Below, in pieces: positions 9,750-15,391 of a DNA stretch of 17,560 nucleotides. The translations under genes were made by a program, and so were the position numbers. The first letter of the stretch is position 1. The number at the start of each line of letters is the position of its first letter. The DNA comes from CAYFJV01 sp964460605. GTDB taxonomy: Archaea > Nanobdellota > Nanobdellia > Woesearchaeales > GW2011-AR9. A model generated the notes under the pieces. The model did not search any database, was not told the origin of the DNA, and was given only the letters and a program-made list of their open reading frames with translations. The DNA lies in contig CAYWPT010000019.1 in the NCBI GenBank assembly GCA_964460605.1, positions 1-17,560 of the forward strand, written 5' to 3'.

Positions 9750-10551
9750 TTTTTATACTCCTAACAAAACTTAAATCATCTTGTTTTAGTCGCTTAATAT
9801 GTGATTCACCAAATAAAAAAGTATTATAACCAAGTGTATGAATGGCATCCATCTTATCTTTAGTTCGGATTGAGCCATGTCCACGACCTTTCACCTCAAT
9901 AACTGCATTAAATTCAGGAAGAAAAAAGTCTGGGATAGTATTTGCTACCATATTTCTTGTTGAATCATAATAAGGAATAATAAGAGCTTCGTATTCCCAT
10001 TTAATTCCATGCCTATCTAAATATTCAGCGGTCTCCTTTTCCCAAGTAGATCTCAAAATCAGATCTTTGTAATGAACTTTCTTACCACCATATGATTCTT
10101 TTATCCTACCACTCTTGATCCCTTCACTTAAAGTTTTTGAGATCTTTTGTTTCATCTCCTTAAGTTCTTCTTCTGATTTAGACTGTAATGGGTGTTTTCC
10201 TTCCCTCCAAATCTTTTGAAGTGCTCTCCGATTATTTAACCTTCTCTTCTCTTTCAATTCTTGGCTCTCCGTTTGTTGAGGCAATAGTCCCATCTCTCCT
10301 AATTTTCTAAGACTTTCAGCAGCTTTCCTATTTCTTTCTGAAGAATGATTCTTTTTACAAATTTCAGGATTCTGCATTGGATTTTTTCCTAACTTTGCTT
10401 CAGCTAACCTATATTTTGAGATTGACTTCCCTCTTTTCTCTTCAACAACTGGACATCCAACCCCATATCTATTTCCAGATTGCCATTTTAAGTGACACCA
10501 GCCTTTAAGAGAAACTTCATTGCCACAACCACCTTTACATAAATTAGACAT
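9736..10551 (-). CDS. Zinc-finger plus VSR/PD-(D/E)XK-type homing endonuclease inserted in cysS
   Basis: This 271-residue protein begins with a small Cys cluster (CKGGCG, GWC) resembling a treble-clef finger. A long basic helical region (~35-150) with short repeats (RNRKAAESLRKLG, KRRLNNRRALQKIW) follows, resembling NUMOD-type DNA-binding segments of homing endonucleases. The C-terminal part has the VSR-like nuclease pattern: LRSTWEKETAEYLD, KWEYEA, IPDFFLP and AVIEVKG, giving the PD...ExK catalytic signature. Such enzymes usually spread themselves or their host intron or intein by cutting an unoccupied allele. Here the gene lies between two halves of cysS in the same orientation. It has a full Shine-Dalgarno site (GGAGGT, 5-nt spacer), and its ATG overlaps the stop of the upstream half (ATGTCTAA). 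Only about 13 nt separate its stop from resumed CysRS homology, too little for a group I intron core on that side. Confidence 0.82.
   Translation of the reverse strand: MSNLCKGGCGNEVSLKGWCHLKWQSGNRYGVGCPVVEEKRGKSISKYRLAEAKLGKNPMQNPEICKKNHSSERNRKAAESLRKLGEMGLLPQQTESQELKEKRRLNNRRALQKIWREGKHPLQSKSEEELKEMKQKISKTLSEGIKSGRIKESYGGKKVHYKDLILRSTWEKETAEYLDRHGIKWEYEALIIPYYDSTRNMVANTIPDFFLPEFNAVIEVKGRGHGSIRTKDKMDAIHTLGYNTFLFGESHIKRLKQDDLSFVRSIKNEKG
9758..9762 (-). promoter_or_regulatory. Shine-Dalgarno site of the C-terminal CysRS half
   Basis: The minus strand reads AGGAG, 8 nt before the ATG at 9749 and inside the 3' end of the endonuclease gene. It supports independent initiation of the C-terminal CysRS fragment instead of fusion to an upstream part. 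Confidence 0.65.
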
Positions 10552-11212
10552 CTTCGACCTCCAAGATGTCTACATTTTTGTTGGTTTTGGCAACTTTCTT
10601 TAGTTTTTCATATTCTTCATCACTTAAAATCATATCTAAAATACAATCCCATTTCATTTCCTGATCAATAAATTTGCTTTTTGTAAACCATAACACAAAA
10701 TCTGTAGCATTTTTTTTATTCTTATCTTTTTCAACTCGTGCTTGTTCACTTTTTGTTAAATTAACTAGTTTACCATAATTTTTGTATTTAGAAGTATCAA
10801 AATAAACATTACCACCTGCCTCATAAGTAAAACCATTTTTTTCAAGCTTCTTGATCATAGCAATTTGAGCTTTAATATGATCTGTTGCTTTTGTAAATTT
10901 TGTAGGATTTTTTATATTTAATTTAGCAATATCTTCTTTGAAAGCTTGTGTATATTTTTCTGCTACATCCCACACAGTCATTTTTTCTCGTTTGGCACCT
11001 TTGAGCATTTTATCTTCGCCAGTATCACCATCAGAAGTTAAATGACCAACATCAGTAATGTTCATGATGTACTTCACAGTATAATTATTAGATTCTAAGG
11101 TTCTTCTCAAGATATCCTCAAAGATAAAAGTTCGTAAATTCCCAATATGCACATAATGATAGACGGAATGCCCAAAATATCCCTCAAGATACTTTGTTTG
11201 GCCCACAAGCAT
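10544..11212 (-). CDS. cysS: Cysteinyl-tRNA synthetase, N-terminal catalytic half (out of frame with its own start)
   Basis: This frame carries the Rossmann catalytic half of CysRS: VYHYVHIGNLRT with the HIGH-type signature, YIMNITDVGH, the GEDKMLKGA region, the CP1 insertion, and NATDFVLWFTK, ending the homology at EMKWD (10646). After that come 33 unrelated residues beginning CILDMILS, then a stop that overlaps the endonuclease ATG. The open frame can be read from an ATG at 11212, but its first 14 or so residues (MLVGQTKYLEGYF) are not CysRS. The real N-terminus, with the zinc-ligand Cys of MYACGP, is in another frame just upstream (11184-11291). A 31-nt insert separates the two. Translation from 11212 alone would lack that Cys. 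No Shine-Dalgarno site precedes ATG 11212. Confidence 0.88.
   Translation of the reverse strand: MLVGQTKYLEGYFGHSVYHYVHIGNLRTFIFEDILRRTLESNNYTVKYIMNITDVGHLTSDGDTGEDKMLKGAKREKMTVWDVAEKYTQAFKEDIAKLNIKNPTKFTKATDHIKAQIAMIKKLEKNGFTYEAGGNVYFDTSKYKNYGKLVNLTKSEQARVEKDKNKKNATDFVLWFTKSKFIDQEMKWDCILDMILSDEEYEKLKKVAKTNKNVDILEVEDV
10557..10562 (-). promoter_or_regulatory. Shine-Dalgarno site of the inserted endonuclease
   Basis: The minus strand reads GGAGGT with a 5-nt spacer (CGAAG) to the ATG at 10551. It is a near-perfect match to the anti-SD sequence and fixes the endonuclease start. It lies inside the last codons of the upstream CysRS frame, so the two may be translationally coupled. Confidence 0.7.
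11167..11197 (-). other. 31-nt hairpin-forming insert breaking the cysS frame
   Basis: On the minus strand, exon-like sequence TGT GGG CCA A (CGP) is followed by 31 nt and then CC GTC TAT CAT. Removing the 31 nt restores ACC and the family motif CGPTVYHYVHIGN. The inserted bases can form a 9-bp stem, CAAAGTATC with GATATTTTG (one G-U pair), around a 6-nt TTGAGG loop. GCC and GGC can extend the stem past an AAA bulge. The exact borders can slide by a few bases. It is not a clear symmetric bulge-helix-bulge intron. It could be a micro-intron, a bypassed segment, a decay mutation or an assembly error. Confidence 0.6.
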
Positions 11213-11291
11213 ACATGTTTACTTTTTTGGGAACTCTTGGTTTAAAAATCTCTTTAGATCTTGTCAATGTATTAAATAACTTCAAAGCCAT
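11184..11291 (-). pseudogene. cysS: True N-terminus of cysteinyl-tRNA synthetase, frame broken after CGP
   Basis: Reading from the ATG at 11291 gives MALKLFNTLTRSKEIFKP, then VNMYACGP. This is the standard CysRS N-terminus, including Cys29, a ligand of the active-site zinc in this family. Five codons later the frame ends at TGA (11184-11186). The next expected residues (TVYDYAHIGN in most CysRS) are found one frame over after the 31-nt insert. This start codon lies inside the 3' end of the LAGLIDADG gene, overlapping it by 20 nt, and no Shine-Dalgarno site is visible. Together with 10544-11212 and 8961-9749 it makes up one nearly complete cysS cut into three frames. I am confident in the homology; whether the product is functional is unknown. 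Confidence 0.85.
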
Positions 11292-12573
11292 TTATTCTTG
11301 AAGCAATCAAACAAAGTTTTTCTTGCTTTCTTGATAAAGAAAAGCCAATACCTTTATAAAATTTTATAATACTATTATTTTTCCTGATATGAAGATCATG
11401 GCAAACACTATATCTTCCAGCACTTGTTTTGCTTAATAATCTAGAATAGATCTTTGTTTCTATACCAAGGGAATTAAGTATTTGAGCTTCTTCAAAAAGT
11501 AATTTAGATGGAGTTTTCAAAAACGTCATAAGCTCAACATCGCCAATACTCTTTAAGGCATTCTTTGTAGTAATAGTTTTATTAACATGTCCTGTTGGAA
11601 AAATTCTCCCTTTCATTTCTACTTCAAGAATTTTTAATTCTTTTATTTGACTTTCAGATAAATTAAGAAGATGATTATACCTTGACATTGTAATAAAAGA
11701 ATCACAAGATCGCTTTCCATCATATAAAGATCCTTCATCAGAAAAAGCTGAAGGAAGATAATGAATTTTCATCTCTTTTGTACCATTTTTGATTAACCAA
11801 GGGACTCCTTTATCAGAAGAAGCTTTTCTTCCCAAAATTCCCCCCACTTTTAGAGGTGAATCACCTATAATTGAGCTACCAACCCTAATAATAAAACAAT
11901 TTCTAACAAATTCAATATTCACATAGACTTTTCCAAAAATATTTTCCAAAGCTTCTAAAAAAATTGCTTTTGATTCTTCTTCTCCTGCAGCATATTTTGT
12001 TCTAATTTGATTATTTGATTTTTTATCTAAATAAATACACCCATCAGAGATTATCATCCCTAACAATTGAGCACCATAAATTGTTCCAAGATTTATTGGA
12101 AAATTAACCTTATCAATAGAGATTTTAAGACCTTTCCTGGTATGTTCAATCTTTTTATTAATAGAAGCATATGAAGATTCAATGTAACTCAGTAATCTCT
12201 TAAGTTTCTTAACAGAGATTAATTCACACCTTTTATTATATAAATAGTAAAGTGAAGGAGAACTCATACCAATTGATTTACTTAACATATTAATTGAACC
12301 AGATTTATTAAGAGCTATTTTAAGAACTTTTTCAAGATATTCCTCATTAATTTTTAATGAAGTAAAATCAGATAATTGAAACCAATGTGTTTCCCAAGGA
12401 GGAACAAATATATCTTGATTAATCCAATATTCAAAAGTAATATCTTCATTAGATTCTAAGATTAAGATATGATCAAAATCTTTCTTTAAGGTTGTTATTT
12501 TTTTAATTGAAAAATCTCCAAAAATAGTTTCTAAACATAAATTAGTACCAAATCTTTTTATAGATTTAAGCAT
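11272..12573 (-). CDS. HTH plus LAGLIDADG homing-endonuclease-like protein
   Basis: From the ATG at 12573 this is a 433-residue protein. Residues ~85-135 contain a helix-turn-helix-like segment (MLSKSIGMSSPSLYYLYNKR). Two LAGLIDADG-type motifs follow, YGAQLLGMIISDGCIYL (~170-186) and IHYLPSAFSDEGSLYD (~270-285), each with the acidic residue near its end. Two motifs in one chain suggest a monomeric double-domain enzyme. Such proteins act as homing endonucleases or, when domesticated, as DNA-binding regulators. It sits between the ThiI-like gene (upstream) and cysS, overlapping the cysS start by 20 nt. A longer form from GTG at 12615 is open, but the ATG at 12573 is preferred because a TATA-like box lies ~27 nt upstream. 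Its AT content is higher than that of cysS, compatible with transfer. Mobility is not demonstrated. Confidence 0.8.
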   Translation of the reverse strand: MLKSIKRFGTNLCLETIFGDFSIKKITTLKKDFDHILILESNEDITFEYWINQDIFVPPWETHWFQLSDFTSLKINEEYLEKVLKIALNKSGSINMLSKSIGMSSPSLYYLYNKRCELISVKKLKRLLSYIESSYASINKKIEHTRKGLKISIDKVNFPINLGTIYGAQLLGMIISDGCIYLDKKSNNQIRTKYAAGEEESKAIFLEALENIFGKVYVNIEFVRNCFIIRVGSSIIGDSPLKVGGILGRKASSDKGVPWLIKNGTKEMKIHYLPSAFSDEGSLYDGKRSCDSFITMSRYNHLLNLSESQIKELKILEVEMKGRIFPTGHVNKTITTKNALKSIGDVELMTFLKTPSKLLFEEAQILNSLGIETKIYSRLLSKTSAGRYSVCHDLHIRKNNSIIKFYKGIGFSLSRKQEKLCLIASRINGFEVI

Positions 12574-12594
12574 AAAATAACATAAGAACAAATC

Positions 12595-12607
12595 ATTTAA
12601 ATATTTA
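12595..12607 (-). promoter_or_regulatory. Possible TATA box for the LAGLIDADG gene
   Basis: The minus strand reads TAAATATTTAAAT, centred about 27 nt before the ATG at 12573. That is the spacing expected for a leaderless archaeal transcript, and it favours this ATG over the GTG at 12615. The genome is AT-rich, so chance occurrence is possible. Confidence 0.35.
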
Positions 12608-12617
12608 GTCCACACTT

Positions 12618-12633
12618 GACCAGTAGACCAGTG
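12618..12633. repeat. Tandem 8-bp direct repeat at the ThiI/LAGLIDADG junction
   Basis: GACCAGTA is followed immediately by GACCAGTG, filling the 16 nt before the ThiI-like stop codon, at the border with the LAGLIDADG gene. It may be an insertion footprint or an operator, or chance. Confidence 0.4.
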
Positions 12634-13260
12634 CTAAAAACTAAGTACTTCAGCTTTATTTAAACTTTCTTTTTCAATCTCAGAAAAGTCTAGTTTTTTT
12701 AATTCTAAAGCAATCTTTTCTGCCTTAGATGAGGTCTTTGGAGATTTTGGTCCTAATAATGCGCAAATTTCTGGACCTTTTGAGATTTCATAAGTCCCTA
12801 TTTCCTTTGCCTTAATAATAATCTCGGATTTGTCAAAAGTCAAAAGTGGTCTTAAAATTTGAGCTTCAACATGTTTACTGATAGTTTCTAAATTGCTCAA
12901 CGTTTGAGAACTTACTTGAGCTAAATTCTCCCCAGTTATGATAAACTTCTCTTCTTGTTCACTAGCTTCTGTTTCCAAAACTTTAGTTCCTAATTGAAAC
13001 ATCAGAATTTTTTGTAAAATAAAATAAGCACTATGGTCACAATCATCAACGAGCATTTTGAGAACTTCTGCAAAAGGAACTAAATACACTTTTTTTAGGC
13101 CTAATTTTTTTGCTAATTCCTTTACTTTTTCCACTTCTTTTTCATCAGTTAAAGGTAAAGAGTGGAAATGCACTGCAGTTACCTCTAACTTGTCCTGCAT
13201 CATATTAATTGCTACTGGAGAATCTATCCCTCCTGATAATAACGCTACTGCTTTTTTCAT
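12634..13260 (-). CDS. ThiI-type PP-loop protein (tRNA 4-thiouridine synthetase C-domain, stand-alone)
   Basis: This 208-residue protein starts with the PP-loop ATP-binding motif LLSGGIDSPVA (residues 7-17) typical of ThiI. It continues with family blocks VHFHSLPLT, VPFAEV, IITGENLAQVSSQTL, LRPLLTFDKSEII and IGTYEIS. One cysteine in GPEICALLGP corresponds to the ThiI active-site region (CC.VF.PKHP in longer forms). ThiI adenylates uridine 8 of tRNA before sulfur transfer. The N-terminal NFLD and THUMP tRNA-binding domains and any rhodanese domain are absent, so a partner would be needed to bind tRNA, or the substrate differs. A second Cys-bearing segment (DDCDHSAYF) is at about 74-82. The ATG at 13260 has a TATA box ~27 nt upstream, consistent with a leaderless transcript. 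The assignment to the ThiI superfamily is firm; the exact reaction is inferred. Confidence 0.85.
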   Translation of the reverse strand: MKKAVALLSGGIDSPVAINMMQDKLEVTAVHFHSLPLTDEKEVEKVKELAKKLGLKKVYLVPFAEVLKMLVDDCDHSAYFILQKILMFQLGTKVLETEASEQEEKFIITGENLAQVSSQTLSNLETISKHVEAQILRPLLTFDKSEIIIKAKEIGTYEISKGPEICALLGPKSPKTSSKAEKIALELKKLDFSEIEKESLNKAEVLSF

Positions 13261-13281
13261 AATCTTTGCTAAAAGTCTGAT

Positions 13282-13291
13282 TATTTATAAG
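13282..13291 (-). promoter_or_regulatory. TATA box for the ThiI-like gene
   Basis: The minus strand reads CTTATAAATA, centred about 26-27 nt upstream of the ATG at 13260. The implied start site falls on the ATG itself (leaderless), and no Shine-Dalgarno site is present. Confidence 0.6.
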
Positions 13292-13306
13292 TATTACACA
13301 CAAAAC

Positions 13307-13315
13307 ATTTATATC
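13307..13315 (+). promoter_or_regulatory. TATA box for the transglutaminase-like gene
   Basis: ATTTATATC is centred about 26 nt upstream of the ATG at 13337, again predicting a leaderless message. With the opposite TATA box at 13282-13291 this makes a compact 76-nt divergent promoter region. Confidence 0.6.
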
Positions 13316-13336
13316 CATTTTTCTTATCCATTTATT

Positions 13337-15355
13337 ATGTATAAAAAAAGAGAAATTCTCGTCCCTTTAATTATCCTTATTATATTGGTACAAAGTGGTT
13401 TAGTCCTTGCAGATTCACAGAATTTCTACCTTTTTGAAGATCTTGAATTAGAATTCACCTTAAGTGGAGAGATGGATTTTGTTGAAGAAAGCCCACAGGC
13501 AGTTTTAAGAGAATTAAATACAACAATTCTCCTTTATCCTTATGATAACCTACAACAAAAATTATTAGATATAGAAACTGAAGGTGAAATATTAGATGAT
13601 AAAGTTGTCTTTTCTTGGAATGAAGATCAATTAAGAACATTGAGAGGAGAAGATTTCTCTTACACTGCATTAGTTAAAACTGATTATGAAAGAAAACAAA
13701 TCCCACAAAGGGTCCCTTTTCCCATCAGAAATGTTGAGAGCTATTTGATCAATGAGCCAAAATTATTAGAATATCTAGAAGAAACAGAGAGTATTGATTA
13801 CCTTCACCCAGACGTAATTGCTAAAGCAAATTTTTTAGTTGAAGGAAAAACAGATTTATTTGAAGCAACATTTGCTCTTGCATCATGGGTTGAGGAAAAC
13901 ATCGCTTATGATTTAAATTCATTAACTGAGAAAAGTACACAAAAATCTTCTTGGGTTTTAGAAAATAGGCAAGGTGTTTGTGATGAGATGACTAGTCTTT
14001 TTATTGCAATGGCTCGTTCTGTTGGCATTCCTGCACGGTTTATTACCGGGATGACTTATACAAACTCAGACCTTTTTGATGATCCTTGGCAAGCACATGG
14101 TTGGGCTGAAGTCTATTTCCCAGAATATGGTTGGATTAGTTTTGATCCCACTTTTGGAGAATTTGGTTANNNNNNNNNNTGGGCGAGCGCCAACAACAAC
14201 AATAATAGGATTCACATTAAACTAAAAGAGAGTAAGGAACCATTAGAAGCTTCAACATTGTATCAATGGGTTTCGCGTGATGTACAAATAAGTGCATCAA
14301 ATCTGAATTTAGATGTTGAAATTCTTGACAATGGAAATTTAATTACAGAAGAGTTTAAATTAGAGATGGAAACTTTATCTGGCGAAATTGGTTTAGGGAG
14401 TTTCTCGACAATAAAAGCCCTAGTAAAAAATGAAAATGATTATTATACAACAACAAGGTTAAGTTTAGCACTTCCAGAAGAAATTGAAGTGTTTAATAGA
14501 AAAGAGAGAAACGTTTTGTTAAGTCCAGATGAATTAAGAGAAGTATATTGGACCATTCGTGTTCCTGAATTAGATAAAAATTATATCTACACTTTCCCTT
14601 ATGTAGTTTATACTGAAAAAAATATTAGTTTAAGTGATTCATTTAAAGCAAGAAAAGATGCAGTTTTTTATTCATTTGATGAAGTTAAAGAATTAATCCC
14701 AAAAGAAGATGAAAAAGAATATTCTCGCCAAGTTATTTTTGATTGTGAATATGAAGAACTTGTTGCAATCAAGGAAGAGACAACAATTACTTGTTCCCTA
14801 AAGAACGTGGGTAATGCTGCTTTAGAAAATCTTGAATTCTGCATAGATAAGACTTGTGAAGAAATAAATCTTCCAATAAACCAAGAACATGAATTAGAAG
14901 TTAGTGAAACATTTTCTGAAGCTGCATGGCAAAATGTGGTAATAAAAGCAAGCAATAATCTTATTGAGAGTAGCGAGTTAGCAAGCATTAAGGCATTAGA
15001 TCCATCTAAAATTAATCTTAAAGCAAGTGTTTCTGAAGATATCCATTACAAAGACGACTTTGTTATTAGTTTTGAGCTAGAACAAAAAAGTTTTTCATCA
15101 GTTGATGAACTTACATTAAGTTTAAGTGGATCAGGAGTGAAAAATTCTTGGGAGTTTACTAGATTAGATGATAAAGAGACCATAATTTTAGAGAGTAATA
15201 GTAAAGGTTTGAGTAATAAAAACAAATTTGTAATAACATTAGAATGGAAAGATGAACTTGGAAGAAACTATGAATATAAAGAAGGATTAATAGTAGAAGT
15301 TCAAGGCAATTCATTCTTAGAAAAATTTGTTATGTTCTTTAATAAAATATTTTAA
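13337..15355 (+). CDS. Exported transglutaminase-like (papain-fold) protein, spans assembly gap
   Basis: This protein of about 672 residues has a signal peptide (MYKKREI, hydrophobic core 8-25, probable cleavage after VLA). An N-terminal domain precedes a transglutaminase-like core: RQGVCDEMTSLFIAMARSVGIPARF with Cys215, AHGWAEVYFPEYGW with His254, and FDPTFGEF with Asp270. That is the complete Cys-His-Asp triad. Family members act as peptidases or cross-linking enzymes on surface proteins or peptides. The C-terminal ~380 residues are beta-sandwich-like, with cysteines in CEYEE, CSLKN and CIDKTCEE, and no anchor helix is evident. The longer frame upstream of 13337 runs antisense through the ThiI gene and is not used. 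Ten Ns (14170-14179) interrupt codons just after the Asp motif. The frame stays open across them, but residues ~278-286 are unreliable. Confidence 0.88.
   Translation: MYKKREILVPLIILIILVQSGLVLADSQNFYLFEDLELEFTLSGEMDFVEESPQAVLRELNTTILLYPYDNLQQKLLDIETEGEILDDKVVFSWNEDQLRTLRGEDFSYTALVKTDYERKQIPQRVPFPIRNVESYLINEPKLLEYLEETESIDYLHPDVIAKANFLVEGKTDLFEATFALASWVEENIAYDLNSLTEKSTQKSSWVLENRQGVCDEMTSLFIAMARSVGIPARFITGMTYTNSDLFDDPWQAHGWAEVYFPEYGWISFDPTFGEFGXXXXWASANNNNNRIHIKLKESKEPLEASTLYQWVSRDVQISASNLNLDVEILDNGNLITEEFKLEMETLSGEIGLGSFSTIKALVKNENDYYTTTRLSLALPEEIEVFNRKERNVLLSPDELREVYWTIRVPELDKNYIYTFPYVVYTEKNISLSDSFKARKDAVFYSFDEVKELIPKEDEKEYSRQVIFDCEYEELVAIKEETTITCSLKNVGNAALENLEFCIDKTCEEINLPINQEHELEVSETFSEAAWQNVVIKASNNLIESSELASIKALDPSKINLKASVSEDIHYKDDFVISFELEQKSFSSVDELTLSLSGSGVKNSWEFTRLDDKETIILESNSKGLSNKNKFVITLEWKDELGRNYEYKEGLIVEVQGNSFLEKFVMFFNKIF
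14170..14179. other. Assembly gap (10 Ns) inside the transglutaminase-like gene
   Basis: Ten Ns join two contigs. The bases just after the gap (GC-richer, then a CAA/AAT run coding ASANNNNN) do not look like the usual continuation after DPTFGEFG, so the true sequence and length here are unknown. Confidence 0.97.
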
Positions 15356-15358
15356 TTA

Positions 15359-15391
15359 ATAGAAAGAAAAGAAAAAAAAATCAAAGAAAAA
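15359..15391 (-). terminator. T-rich terminator after the basic repeat protein
   Basis: After the TAG of the basic protein the minus strand reads TTTTTCTTTG, then nine Ts and further T-rich runs, a typical archaeal terminator. It fills the 36 nt between two convergent genes. Confidence 0.5.

Noticed and set aside
9723..10645. Group I intron in cysS carrying the endonuclease
   Set aside because: Only about 13 nt lie between the endonuclease stop and the resumed CysRS codons, and about 94 nt on the other side. No P/Q/R/S-like core is evident, and splicing would still not restore SPWGxG.
9723..10645. Intein in CysRS
   Set aside because: A Cys follows KWD, but there is no recognisable N-terminal splicing block, no C-terminal HN before Cys/Ser/Thr, and the insert is not one open frame (endonuclease in a different frame with its own start and stop).
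11167..11197. Canonical bulge-helix-bulge intron
   Set aside because: The 5' AAA bulge and stem fit partly, but the second bulge and the 4-bp central helix with the downstream exon cannot be formed by eye. It is kept only as one hypothesis.
13058..13336. N-terminal extension of the transglutaminase-like frame
   Set aside because: It runs antisense through the ThiI-like gene and the divergent promoter. The signal peptide and TATA spacing put the start at 13337.
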